In this document: positions 27,538 through 36,098 of the stretch, one piece after another | Layout: the number at the start of each line of letters is the position of its first letter | Position numbering within the stretch: the first letter of the stretch is position 1 | From: Telluria antibiotica | GTDB lineage: Bacteria; Pseudomonadota; Gammaproteobacteria; Burkholderiales; Burkholderiaceae_D | Direction of reading: 5' to 3' | Assembly: GCF_011682055.1 (NCBI RefSeq) | Contig: NZ_JAAQOM010000016.1 | Coordinates: 110,237 to 174,236, forward strand | DNA: 64,000 bases | The notes under the pieces: model-generated | Databases searched by the model: none | The model's input: only the letters and a program-made list of their open reading frames with translations | What the model was told of the DNA's origin: nothing | Made by a program: the position numbers and the translations under genes

Positions 27538-27552
27538 GCACCATCCCGGTGC
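27538..27552. promoter_or_regulatory. NtrC-like enhancer palindrome
   Basis: GCACCATCCCGGTGC is a 5-5-5 perfect inverted repeat matching the half-sites of NtrC binding sites (GCAC-N-GTGC type). It lies about 125 bp upstream of the sigma-54 promoter, a normal enhancer distance. A second GGTGCACGCACC palindrome lies at 27511-27522. The site is also only 29 bp before ubiK, so it could affect that gene as well. Confidence 0.55.
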
Positions 27553-27580
27553 GCAACGACCACTCAGGGACTAGTGTGAA

Positions 27581-27829
27581 ATGAATAACTTTTTTAATGA
27601 TTTGCAGGACAAGATCAACCAGGCATTCGAAAGCTCGCCCGCCAAGGACATCGAACGCAACGTGAAGGCGATGATGACCCAGGGCTTTTCGAAGCTGGAC
27701 CTGGTGACGCGCGAGGAATTCGACGTGCAGGCCCAGGTGCTGGCGAAGACGCGCGCCAAGCTCGAGGCACTCGAGCTGCGCGTGGCGGAACTGGAAGCAA
27801 AACTGGCAGCGGCCGAGACCAAGGTCTGA
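27581..27829 (+). CDS. ubiK: UbiK accessory factor for ubiquinone biosynthesis
   Basis: An 82-residue protein of the BMFP/YqiC group: an N-terminal amphipathic region (MNNFFNDLQDKINQAFESSP) followed by a C-terminal coiled coil (LETRAKLEALELRVAELEAK-like heptads) that trimerises. UbiK assists the aerobic ubiquinone complex in the cytosol or at the membrane. The position near comM and the glnK operon is common in related genomes. It is a single-gene unit divergent from torF. Confidence 0.88.
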   Translation: MNNFFNDLQDKINQAFESSPAKDIERNVKAMMTQGFSKLDLVTREEFDVQAQVLAKTRAKLEALELRVAELEAKLAAAETKV

Positions 27830-27948
27830 GCCGGCGGGCGTCTTGCACGCCCATGTGATGGTTGATGCTGTCCGGCGTCCCAGGCGGGCGCCGTCCGGCT
27901 CCCGGACTGCCCGTGCCCCACCGCCGGGCACGCATCCGGGACTGCTCG

Positions 27949-28074
27949 TCAGCGGTGCGGAGGCGCCACCTCGTCCAGGTCGTCGACCCGGTCCGATATC
28001 TCGCCGATGACGTGGAACCCGGACGTGAAGTTCCGCCCGCCCACGCCAAACTCGATGCGCACCGTTTCGCCCAT
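27949..28074 (-). CDS. Hypothetical 41-residue protein
   Basis: A short frame from ATG 28074 with a strong ribosome site (GGAGG, 5 bases upstream). The product has a regular pattern (MGETVRIEFGVGGRNFTSGF, then HVIGEISDRVDDLDEVAPPH) that looks like two beta-strands plus an acidic tail. It is too short to place in a family. The good ribosome site is the main reason to list it. Confidence 0.4.
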   Translation of the reverse strand: MGETVRIEFGVGGRNFTSGFHVIGEISDRVDDLDEVAPPHR

Positions 28075-28214
28075 GTTTGCCTCCATACGGTGCGTTTTGG
28101 TCACCGCGTTGTGATGACCGTTGAACATCCTGCTCGGGCTGCGCGGCCTGGCGCTGTTCCGCCGAAACTCGTTTTCCCCGTCGAGCCGGTCGGGCCGTCC
28201 GGGCAGCCGGAGGT

Positions 28215-28511
28215 TCAATGCGCGCCCGCGCGCACCACCAGCCGCCAGATGCCGTACAGCGCCGCGCCGCCCAGGCTGACGGCAAACACGCTTGCCACCA
28301 CATAGCCGATGGGATTGTGCAACCCCAGGCTGTCCGCGGCGAACACGAGGGCGCACGCCAGCGCCACCTGCGTGATCCATACGCCGCGCAACGGCCGGAA
28401 CGCGCCCAGGTCCCCGCGCCGCCACAGGCGCAGCGCCACATAGGCCACGGGCCCGCACAGCAGGCAGAACAAGACCGCGAGGACGAGCAGGGCAAGAATC
28501 AGACGGGGCAT
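28215..28511 (-). CDS. Small membrane protein with three predicted helices
   Basis: A 98-residue protein made of three hydrophobic segments (residues 2-27, 46-62 and 68-92) with the basic loop RLWRRGDLGAFRPLRG between the first two. No catalytic motif or known family is seen. It is divergent from comM and separated from it by 157 bp. The function is unknown. Confidence 0.6.
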   Translation of the reverse strand: MPRLILALLVLAVLFCLLCGPVAYVALRLWRRGDLGAFRPLRGVWITQVALACALVFAADSLGLHNPIGYVVASVFAVSLGGAALYGIWRLVVRAGAH

Positions 28512-28668
28512 GGTCGGTGGGATCGATGCCGGCCGGGCGGCCGGGCCCGCTACATTACCAGAGTGCGCGCCTCGTCGAAAAAGTTCGGTGCACGCGACTG
28601 TCCCCTCTCAACGGGCGTTTCTGCCGCCTGCCTAAGATGAGGCCTCGTCCAGCGCCGAAGGAATCCGA

Positions 28669-29541
28669 TTGAGCCTCGCCGTCCTACGAAGCCGCGCCCT
28701 CGCGGGCATGGAAGCGCCTGCCGTCAGCGTGGAAGTCCACCTGGCCAACGGCTTGCCGGCCATGAACATCGTCGGCCTCGCCGATGCCGAGGTGCGCGAG
28801 TCGAAAGACCGCGTGCGCGCGGCGCTGCAGAATTCCGGCTTCGATGTGCCGAGCCGGCGCATTACCATCAACCTCGCGCCGGCCGAACTGCCGAAGGAAT
28901 CGGGCCGCTTCGATTTGCCGATCGCGCTGGGCATCCTGGCCGCGTCGGACCAGATTCCCGCCGCCGCGCTGGACGGTTACGAATTCGCCGGCGAGCTGTC
29001 GCTGTCGGGCGAGCTGCGCCCGGTCCGTGGCGCGCTGGCGATGAGCTTCGCGATGCTGCGCCAGGGTGCCCACGATGGCGGGGCGGGCCGGGCGTTCGTG
29101 CTGCCGTGGGCGAACGCCGACGAAGCGGCGCTCGTGGCGGACGCCGCCATCTACCCGGCGCGCTCGCTGCTGGAGGTGTGCGCGCACTTCGCCGCCAAGG
29201 CCGACGATGCGCGGCTCGTGCGCTACCGGCCCGCGCCGTCCAACGCGCCGCCCGTGTATCCGGACTTCGCCGACGTCAAGGGCCAGCCGCAGGTCAAGCG
29301 CGCGCTCGAGGTCGCGGCCGCGGGCCTGCATTCCGTGCTGTTGATCGGGCCGCCGGGTGCCGGCAAGAGCATGCTGGCGTCGCGCTTTCCCGGCCTGCTG
29401 CCACCCATGCGCGAGCAGGAAGCGCTGGAGACGGCCGCGCTGCAGTCGCTGGCCGGCAGCTTCGCCATCGAGCGCTGGCGCCGGCGGCCGTTCCGCAACC
29501 CGCACCATACGAGTTCCGGCGTCGCCCTCGTCGGGGGCGGA
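28669..29541 (+). pseudogene. comM: 5' part of comM (YifB/Mg-chelatase-like ATPase), interrupted by the transposon
   Basis: This is the first 291 codons of a ComM/YifB protein, from a TTG start at 28669 with AAGGA upstream. It contains the N-terminal domain (VSVEVHLANGLPAMNIVGLA) and the Walker A motif LLIGPPGAGKSMLASRF. It stops being ComM after NPHHTSSGVALVGGG, exactly at the transposon end. The remaining 217 codons are at 56759-57412, and removing the insert plus one GCGGA copy restores the frame. ComM is a hexameric helicase that extends heteroduplex DNA during natural transformation, so this strain is probably impaired in that step. Confidence 0.95.
29537..29541. repeat. Target-site duplication, left copy (GCGGA)
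   Basis: GCGGA stands directly before the transposon end TGTCAATTCC and is repeated at 56754-56758 directly after the other end. A 5-bp duplication is the standard result of Tn7-type transposition. Confidence 0.95.
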
Positions 29542-29588
29542 TGTCAATTCCAGCAATTAACGCGACTACACATTTAAAAAACGACTGG
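29542..29588. repeat. Left transposon end with TnsB-type binding sites
   Basis: The terminus TGTCAATTCC is followed by CGCGACT at 29561-29567 and ACGACTGG at 29581-29588. These resemble the repeated CAGTCGC/GCGACTG motif of the right end and are presumably transposase binding sites. The left end seems to have fewer sites than the right, as is common in Tn7-like elements. Confidence 0.7.
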
Positions 29589-29799
29589 CGAAACGGCCAT
29601 GATGAGTAGTTTTTATAGCAGGGCAATACCTCGAGTGGACAATCAAACCTCCCGATGCAGCAAGCACGTACGGTTATACCGCACGATACTCAGCTACTTG
29701 GTTGGCTTCTTGGGAGTAAGCGGTTCCTGAGCGGCGTTGTATCTTTCGATTCGTCAGGCCGGCACAATTCCTTCCGAGTTCAACAACACGGAGCCGGAC

Positions 29800-30135
29800 A
29801 TGGACAAGCTTCAATCTTACACCTCGAAGGAATCCGCCTGGCGAAGCCGTTTGCTTCGGCATGCACAAAGCGGAAAGAGCATTGCTGCCTTCTGCCGCGA
29901 CGAATCGGTGTCGACGGCCAGCTTCCATATTTGGCGCGCCAAGCTGGCCGCCGGCAGTGATCACACGGCCAAGGCAACCCAGCCGGCGGCATTCATCGAT
30001 CTCGGCGCCATCAAGGATACGGGCGGCGTGACTTCGATGGCGCATTCGCCGCCATCGACGCCGGTGTCGTCTCCCGAGATCGACATTCGGATCGATCTCG
30101 GCGGCGGCATTGTCCTAGCGATCACGAGGCGCTGA
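29800..30135 (+). CDS. tnpA: IS66 family accessory protein TnpA
   Basis: A 111-residue IS66 orf1 protein. From ATG 29800 it reads MDKLQSYTSKESAWRSRLLR and has a helix-turn-helix-like HIWRAKLAAGS region, which points to DNA binding. Its stop overlaps the tnpB start (TGATG), the usual coupled arrangement in IS66. A longer frame from 29737 would begin inside the terminal repeat and is less likely. Confidence 0.88.
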   Translation: MDKLQSYTSKESAWRSRLLRHAQSGKSIAAFCRDESVSTASFHIWRAKLAAGSDHTAKATQPAAFIDLGAIKDTGGVTSMAHSPPSTPVSSPEIDIRIDLGGGIVLAITRR

Positions 30136-30518
30136 TGTTCTTCCCTGAAGGCCAGGTACGCGTGTTCCTGTACGGGCAGCCGGTCAACATGCGTCTGTCG
30201 TTCGACGGTCTCTACGCGCTGGCCAAGCACGTCATGCACCAGGACCCGCTGTCTGGAAACCTGTTCGCGTTCATTAACCGCCGGGCGACCCAGATCCGCG
30301 TCCTGTACTTCGATCGCAGCGGCCTGTGCGTGTGGGCCAAACGTCTCGAGCAAGGTCGGTTCGTCAGCAATTGGGCCAATGTCGCAAGCCGTGAAATGGA
30401 CTGGACGGGTCTGAAACTGCTGCTCGAAGGGATCGAACCGAAGCAGGTGCGCAAGCGCTACAAAAAACCTGTCGTCGGCATCCAAAATGCGCCTGTTCCC
30501 GCAGCGAAAACTTTATAA
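30135..30518 (+). CDS. tnpB: IS66 family accessory protein TnpB
   Basis: A 127-residue IS66 orf2 protein (PF05717 type) with the typical blocks NMRLSFDGLYALAKHVMHQD, GNLFAFINRRATQIRVLYFD and GLCVWAKRLEQGRF. It starts in the last base of the tnpA stop. TnpB is needed with TnpA for IS66 transposition, but its biochemical role is not settled. Confidence 0.93.
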   Translation: MFFPEGQVRVFLYGQPVNMRLSFDGLYALAKHVMHQDPLSGNLFAFINRRATQIRVLYFDRSGLCVWAKRLEQGRFVSNWANVASREMDWTGLKLLLEGIEPKQVRKRYKKPVVGIQNAPVPAAKTL

Positions 30519-30525
30519 TATTGGC

Positions 30526-32145
30526 ATGCCTTCCGATCCCCGTTCCGCTCCCGAAACCGCCAGTCCGGCAGTGGGATTGACCGCGCCGGAGATGAGCGCT
30601 CTACTCGACGCGAAGGACCGCGAAATCATCCGGCTGCGCCGTCAGGTAGCGTGGTTCCAGCGGCAGATCTTTGGACAGAAGAGCGAGCGTCGGATGCCTG
30701 AACCGGACGGTGTCCAAGGCACGCTGGGCGAGGCGTTCGACGTTGTTCCCGATGACGTGGCGCCAGCCAAGGCGACCAGGATCGCGGCGCACGAGCGCGC
30801 ACCCAAGAACAAAAGCAAGCATCTTATCGATGGCAACGATGACGCGGCCCTGTTCTTTGACGAGTCCAAGGTGCCGGTCGAGGTCATTGCCGTTGTCAAT
30901 GACGCGGCAGCAGGACTGGATCCGGCGGACTTCGAGGTGATCGGAGAAAAAGTCAGCTATCGGCTGGCACAGCGTCCCGGCAGCTATGTCATCCTGAAGT
31001 ACGTCCGTCCTGTCATCAAGCTGCGTGTGGAGCAAACCTTGTCGTGCCCGCCTGCGCCGGTGAGCGTGCTGGACGGTTGCCGCGCCGATGTCAGCTTCAT
31101 CGCGGGCATGATCATCGACAAGTTCGCCTACCACCAGCCCTTGTACCGGCAGCATGTCAAGCTGCAGGATTCCGGTATCAATGTCAGCCGCGCCTGGCTC
31201 ACCAAGCTGATGCCGGCCGCGGTATCGCTGCTCGAGCCGATCTTCAACGCCCAACTGGAGTCAGTGCGGCGTTCCCGGGTGATCGCGATGGACGAAACAC
31301 CGATCAAGGCAGGCCGTGCCGGCCCAGGCAAGATGAAGGCGGCGTATTTCTGGCCGGTCGTGGGCGAGCAGGATGAAATATGCTTCCTGTACTATCCCAG
31401 CCGCGCGGCGAAGCACGTCGAGACCGCGCTGGGTCTGCAGCGGCCCAATGGCGCCGTCTTGCAGAGCGACGGCTACAGCGCTTATGAACACTACGCGAAG
31501 AAGACCGGGATCACGCATGCGCAGTGCTGGGCACACGCACGCCGTAAAATCTTTGACGCCAGGGACATCGAGCCAGCGCAAGCCGATCAGGCACTCCATG
31601 CGATCGCCGCTCTGTACAGGGTCGAGCAGCAGATCCGCGACGATGGTCTGATGGGACAAGCCAAGCTCGCACGCCGGCAAACGCAATCGAGACCTGTGCT
31701 CGAACGTTTCTTCGCCTGGATCGACGAGCAGTTCGACAAACAAGGATTCCTGCCGAGCAGCCCCTTTCTTGCTGCGCTGGCGTACATCCGTGAGCGGCGG
31801 GTCGGCCTGTCGGTCTACCTGGATGACCCGGAGGTATCGATCGACACGAACCACCTCGAGCGCGCCCTGCGCGTGATCCCGATGGGGAAGAAAAACTGGC
31901 TGTTCAACTGGACCGAACTGGGCGCGAAGCACGTGGGCATCGTGCAGAGTCTGCTGGCCACCTGCCGGCTGCACGATATCAATCCGTACGACTACTTCGT
32001 GGACGTGCTGCAGCGTGTGGGTCAGCATCCTGCGCCACTGGTGCATCAGCTCACGCCACGGATCTGGACGGAGATGTTCGCCCAGAATCCGCTACGGTCG
32101 GACCTGCATGACCTTAGCGGGCAGCATGTTCACACCGCCGCGTGA
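30526..32145 (+). CDS. tnpC: IS66 family transposase TnpC
   Basis: A full-length IS66 transposase of 539 residues. The N-terminal coiled coil (KDREIIRLRRQVAWFQRQIF) is followed by a zinc-binding region, then the DDE core with VIAMDETPIKAG, LQSDGYSAYEHYAKK and NHLERALRVIPMGKKNWLFN, and the C-terminal tail after INPYDYFVDVLQRV. ATG 30526 gives the usual length; ATG 30487 is an alternative that overlaps tnpB. It appears intact, so the unit may be active. Confidence 0.92.
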   Translation: MPSDPRSAPETASPAVGLTAPEMSALLDAKDREIIRLRRQVAWFQRQIFGQKSERRMPEPDGVQGTLGEAFDVVPDDVAPAKATRIAAHERAPKNKSKHLIDGNDDAALFFDESKVPVEVIAVVNDAAAGLDPADFEVIGEKVSYRLAQRPGSYVILKYVRPVIKLRVEQTLSCPPAPVSVLDGCRADVSFIAGMIIDKFAYHQPLYRQHVKLQDSGINVSRAWLTKLMPAAVSLLEPIFNAQLESVRRSRVIAMDETPIKAGRAGPGKMKAAYFWPVVGEQDEICFLYYPSRAAKHVETALGLQRPNGAVLQSDGYSAYEHYAKKTGITHAQCWAHARRKIFDARDIEPAQADQALHAIAALYRVEQQIRDDGLMGQAKLARRQTQSRPVLERFFAWIDEQFDKQGFLPSSPFLAALAYIRERRVGLSVYLDDPEVSIDTNHLERALRVIPMGKKNWLFNWTELGAKHVGIVQSLLATCRLHDINPYDYFVDVLQRVGQHPAPLVHQLTPRIWTEMFAQNPLRSDLHDLSGQHVHTAA

Positions 32146-32406
32146 TCGCTTACAGCGATGCATCCATTCCAGTAAAGCCAGCCAAATCCTCCCTTACTCG
32201 CAGTTTACCCCGGAGCCCTCTTAACAACTCGGCTTGAACGGTCGCCTTTATAAGAATGAAACCTGGATTGCAAGTTCCTTGAACAATGCTTGGTTCGCAT
32301 TAGTCACTCCACAGGAATTCAGACAAACGCGGAAACGTAGTGTTACCCAGCTTTCATTAGCCCAGCAGTTTATGGCAGCGTAGTACAAAATCCTCGAGGA
32401 GCAATC

Positions 32407-33807
32407 ATGTCGAGCATCACCGCACCAGCCTATGACCCGACCACTACTGCCGCCGCAATGGCCCAGAAATTCGTCGCCGGAACCCAGCAACAGATCAACA
32501 GCCAGACCGCCGTGGCAAACGCCACGTCGAGTGGATTGTCGGCACTCAGCTCCGCGATCTCGGCCTTTCAGACGAGCCTGAGCTCGCTGACCGGCCTCAA
32601 CAGTTCAATGCTGGCTCAGGCCGCCGCTTTCTCCGATACCACGATCGGCAGTGCCACCGCGAAGCCGCTGGCCGCCGCCGGCACCTATAGCCTGTTCGTG
32701 CAGCAGCTGGCCACGGCAAGTCAGGTCTCGTACAACGGCCTCTCCGACGGCAGGACGCCGGGGGGGACGCTGACGGTGAAACTGTCCAACGAGACCACCG
32801 CGACTGCCACGGCATCGTTCAACGTCGACCTGTCGGCCGCGTCCGCCGATACGAATAAGGACGGCGTGCTGAGCATCAGCGAGGTGGCGGCCGCGATCAA
32901 CCGTGCTTCCGGCAATAACGGTCTGGTCTCGGCCGGCGTGGTGACCATCGGCACCGACACGCGGCTGGTGCTGACCTCGAAGAACACGGGCGCAGCCAAT
33001 ACGGTTTCGCTTGATCCTTCTCTCGTGACCGACGCGACGTTAAAAGCTGGTCTGGGCACCCGTAACATCATGACCGCGGCCCAGGATGCAATCGTCCTGT
33101 TCGGCGGCAAGACCGGCACGCCGATACAGCAGGCGTCTAATACTTTTACGAACATCAACGGCGTGACGGCGACCTTCACCCGCGCACAAAGCTCGACCGA
33201 GAATCCGGTCACGCTGACGGTGAGCAGCGATACCGCCGGCACGATCAAGAATGTTCAGTCGTTTGTCGACACGTATAACAAGCTCAAGAGTGCGGTCGAC
33301 GGCCTGGTCTATGCGGGCAATGCGAGCAGCAACAAGGCAGCGGGCGCTTTCGTCAACGATTCAGGGGTCAAGGCACTGCAAAGGCGCCTGGTCGACCTGG
33401 TGCGCCCGACCGGCAGCCTGTCGCTGGCCGCTTATGGCATCACCGCGAACCGCGATGGCAGCCTCGCGCTCGACTCGACGCGCCTGACCAAGCAGCTGGC
33501 CGTCAATCCGAACGGTCTGGACCAGTTGATCGGCTCGAGCAACATCGGCAGTCCGAGTGGTATCGCGGGCAATTTGAACACATACCTGAATACGTGGAGC
33601 AATAGCGCTACTGGTCAAATCCAGCAGCGCACCAATGCTAACACTAAATTGCAGTCCGACCTGACGAAGCGCCAGGCCGATCTGAGCACGCAATATGACA
33701 CCGCCTATCAGCGTTACCTGAAGCAATTTACTAATCTGCAAGCCCTGCAGTCGACCATGAACAGCAACCTGTCCATGTTCGATGCCATGTTCGGCAGTAA
33801 GTCTTGA
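32407..33807 (+). CDS. fliD: Flagellar filament-capping protein FliD homologue, carried by the IS66-type unit
   Basis: A 466-residue protein with AGGAG 6 bases before ATG 32407. Residues 10-110 match the FliD N-terminal region (SALSSAISAFQTSLSSLTGL, then AAGTYSLFVQQLATASQVSY). The middle is Ser/Thr-rich beta structure. The last 100 residues are the C-terminal helical domain (IQQRTNANTKLQSDLTKRQA, then YLKQFTNLQALQSTMNSNLS). FliD caps growing flagella and can bind surfaces. No other flagellar gene is near. It lies between an IS66 element and an inverted IS66 remnant, so it was probably captured and moved by them. Expression in this setting is unknown. Confidence 0.85.
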   Translation: MSSITAPAYDPTTTAAAMAQKFVAGTQQQINSQTAVANATSSGLSALSSAISAFQTSLSSLTGLNSSMLAQAAAFSDTTIGSATAKPLAAAGTYSLFVQQLATASQVSYNGLSDGRTPGGTLTVKLSNETTATATASFNVDLSAASADTNKDGVLSISEVAAAINRASGNNGLVSAGVVTIGTDTRLVLTSKNTGAANTVSLDPSLVTDATLKAGLGTRNIMTAAQDAIVLFGGKTGTPIQQASNTFTNINGVTATFTRAQSSTENPVTLTVSSDTAGTIKNVQSFVDTYNKLKSAVDGLVYAGNASSNKAAGAFVNDSGVKALQRRLVDLVRPTGSLSLAAYGITANRDGSLALDSTRLTKQLAVNPNGLDQLIGSSNIGSPSGIAGNLNTYLNTWSNSATGQIQQRTNANTKLQSDLTKRQADLSTQYDTAYQRYLKQFTNLQALQSTMNSNLSMFDAMFGSKS

Positions 33808-34002
33808 AGGGGACGCAGCCTCCTGGAACACCGGATAATGCCGACGCAAGTGGCTTCGCCAGGTGTAAGCGGCTAAGCCAGGTATCTTCCCCGAGGTGTA
33901 ACGTTCCTGCTTGTCCGTGCCCGACTCCATCTTGTTGACATCGGACGGGATTGTGCAGGCCTGCGAAACCGAAAAATATAACGCCGCTCAGGAACCGGTT
34001 AC
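33808..34002 (-). pseudogene. Inverted IS66 left-end and tnpA remnant
   Basis: Read from 34002 leftwards this stretch starts GTAACCGGTTCCTGAGCGGC and then encodes a broken version of the tnpA start (TDKQERYTSGKIPG, then YTWRSHLRRH), diverged from the copy at 29800. Nothing of tnpB or tnpC remains. It supplies the right outer end of the composite unit. Confidence 0.8.
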
Positions 34003-34156
34003 TCTTGGGAGGAACAACCGAGGGATCGACGGACTTTCCTGCACGACGACTACGTGCCTCGGCGATCAACTTTTTGGTGAATTCGCGATGACGTCGTATC
34101 GCCTCTTCGAGCTCAACTGACGTCATGTACTGCGGAGATTTCTCTTTGGATACCAT
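34003..34156 (-). pseudogene. 5' part of a 55-codon gene split by the IS66-type unit
   Basis: From ATG 34156 the frame reads MVSKEKSPQYMTSVELEEAI and continues to VVPP, where the IS66-type unit begins. Skipping the unit and one TCTTGGGA copy, the frame resumes at 29707 and ends with KKPTK and TAG at 29696-29694. The restored product has 55 residues, highly charged and helical. I do not recognise the family. The clean rejoining supports both the gene and the unit boundaries. Confidence 0.65.
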
Positions 34157-35004
34157 GCAAAGAGTTTAAATTAGAGTTGCCACTGTTTTTGCCGAATTCG
34201 AAGTGAAAATCTACCAGATCGCTCACTGAGGCCTATGCACTGCCCCGTTTTCGCCACTTGCGCACTTTCGATCAATTACGGTGTCAATACCAATGCTTGT
34301 AGAAGGGGTATTGCAAATATGCAACGAGCCCGTACTCAACGTCGTAGCCGCTCGACCGGGGAACTGACCACCTGGTGAATAAGGGACGCTTTAACACCCA
34401 TCGACATAAGGAATACGCGGGCAGCCTGCTGGCCGAACGATCGGCGTATCGCCAAAGCTTTGTATACGATGCGAGCCGTTCGTTCATCTCTTCTGGAATA
34501 CGCTAGCGGGATCGTCGGGGTCTCGAAATCAAATCTCGAAGCCCGTGCTCGGATTACTGAGGTATCTATACTCATGAATGGGCTCCATCGTTGCGGTTCG
34601 ATGTCCGTGCTTGCCAAGTCCGCTCCCGCGACTGTTTGCCGGTAACGGATCAGGTAGCGCAACCAAGCTTTCGAACGTGTTGATGATTTCGGGGCGGTTC
34701 CAATGTCCGACGCCAGCCGATCGAGCAGGTACTTGCACGGCATCCCGGACGATGGCACACAATAGCCTACTGTCAGATTTACGGCCGCACCGTGCGACAC
34801 GTCACACAAGTGATGAGCAACGCATTGGGCTTCGCGTCGATTATCCCCTGCACGTGTCGTCGTATGGTTTCTGACGGTTCGGCAGTCCTGCGCCGGATCG
34901 CATCCGCATTTGCCGACATCGGTAGAGATCGGAACTACTCATTTCATCAGCCGAAAGCCAAATTGACGCCACTGGACTGGGACCACGTCGTTGGCACAGA
35001 TCGG
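34157..35004. other. 848 bp of transposon cargo without a convincing gene
   Basis: I see no intact gene here. A minus-strand stretch at about 34336-34500 encodes ERTARIVYKALAIRRSFGQQ and AARVFLMSMGVKASLIHQ, which looks like the end of a small helical protein. Its upstream part is not coding-like, so it is probably a fragment. Confidence 0.4.
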
Positions 35005-35463
35005 TCAGCACTCTGACGACTCTAGCGTCCGGCCTCGACTCTCTGCTATGGGACCTAGAACATCAAGGATCCGTTCGCACGGCAAAGGCTTCACTAACAA
35101 GCGTGCAAAACCGGCTCGCACGGCGTCGGATCGAGTGTTTTCCTTACAGAGGCTGACCAGTGCAATTAGGACGACATGCTCAGTATTGGGAAGCGCCCGT
35201 ATGTACCTAGCCAGTTCGAAGCCGTTGACGTCACTGAGAGTTAGCTCGGATAGAACGACGTCAGCTGCAAATGCCTTGATGCTCGCCAACGCGTCGGCTC
35301 CGTTCGCAGCGGCCCTGACATTGCAGCCGACCAACCGAAGCAAGGTCGACATCACGTAGCGCAGATCGTCGTCAGGCTCAACAAAAAGTACTCGTAACCC
35401 ATTATGAGGCGGCATCGGAGATTGGCAGCGCAAGGGCATGTGGATCCTCATTCTAGCTTGCAT
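35005..35463 (-). CDS. Stand-alone receiver-domain protein with Glu at the phosphorylation site
   Basis: A frame of 152 residues. From about residue 22 it is a single REC domain: RVLFVEPDDDLRYVMSTLLR with the acidic pocket, then DVVLSELTLSDVNGFELARY, where the phospho-accepting Asp is replaced by Glu (SEL for LDL), and a late LLVKPLPCERIL with the conserved Lys-Pro. Glu can mimic phosphorylation, so the protein may be locked on or act as a non-catalytic partner. It lies beside hybrid kinase genes in the transposon cargo. ATG 35412 (MPPHNGLRV) is an equally good start. Confidence 0.65.
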   Translation of the reverse strand: MQARMRIHMPLRCQSPMPPHNGLRVLFVEPDDDLRYVMSTLLRLVGCNVRAAANGADALASIKAFAADVVLSELTLSDVNGFELARYIRALPNTEHVVLIALVSLCKENTRSDAVRAGFARLLVKPLPCERILDVLGPIAESRGRTLESSEC

Positions 35464-36098
35464 CTTGTGCTCATGCGCGATAGAAACATTACTAAACGCA
35501 ACAAATTCTCAACCTCGACCTCTGAAATCCAAACAGGCCTTATTGTGCACCTAATCTACCTTTGTCCCGTTCCATCCCGTACTGCCCCTCCGTCGAACAA
35601 TGCGACATCGCGTGGCCTCATCGCAGCCTTGGTACCCCCGACGAACGCACAAATATACAAGATGCGCTTCCAGAAAAAAAACTGCTGAATCTGGACGGAT
35701 GTAACAATGCCAACACTGTCCTTCTCGACGAGGGAGGTCTTCTTTGTTGTGACGACGAAAGTGCCTACCGCGAAAAGTGGCTGTTTCACTGATCGTGCCC
35801 CAAGTTCATTGATCGAGAAGACCGTAAGACAGTATGCACTTCGTTGAGCGGTAACCGTCAAGCTTCCTTGCCTCTACAGCCCTAGCTCGACGGCTTTCGA
35901 TTGATGACGTGCGTTCGCCGTACAGGTGTGTCAATCGCGTCAAGTCGAGCTGCAGGCTCGAGCGCACAGCCCGGCATAACGTAGTTGGCGCGGTGCCGAC
36001 AGCCAACTGCGAGACAATCGCCGATATTCCGCAGTGAGCACGAACTTGCAGCCTGCAATTTGTGCCGCCGCTTCGTGGGCCAGCCGCCGGCAATTCCT
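35464..36098. other. 635 bp intergenic cargo, no gene recognised
   Basis: Short frames occur on both strands, but none has a ribosome site, a regular protein pattern or family-like motifs. The stretch is visibly richer in A and T than the chromosomal flanks. I see no hairpin or repeat of note. Confidence 0.5.

Larger units (their letters stand above)
29716..34002. mobile_element. IS66-type transposable unit carrying a fliD passenger
   Basis: The unit starts GTAAGCGGTTCCTGAGCGGC at 29716 and ends with the complement of GTAACCGGTTCCTGAGCGGC at 34002. It is flanked on both sides by the 8-bp direct repeat TCTTGGGA (29708-29715 and 34003-34010), the duplication length typical of IS66. Inside are a complete IS66 (tnpA, tnpB, tnpC; its own inner right end GTAAGCG-type at about 32153), a fliD homologue, and an inverted diverged IS66 left-end remnant. 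So the whole 4,287 bp appears to have moved as one composite unit using the two outer ends. Confidence 0.85.

Noticed and set aside
28669..29577. Short functional ComM variant
   Set aside because: The frame runs only 12 codons into transposon DNA and lacks Walker B and the arginine finger, so it cannot work as an ATPase.
32154..32161. Target duplication directly after the inner IS66 right end
   Set aside because: The flank AGCGATGC does not match TCTTGGGA left of the element. The matching repeat is at 34003-34010, so the outer ends were used.
34336..34809. 157-residue minus-strand frame in the cargo gap
   Set aside because: Only the last 50 or so residues look protein-like and the first 100 do not, so I treat it as a fragment and not a gene.
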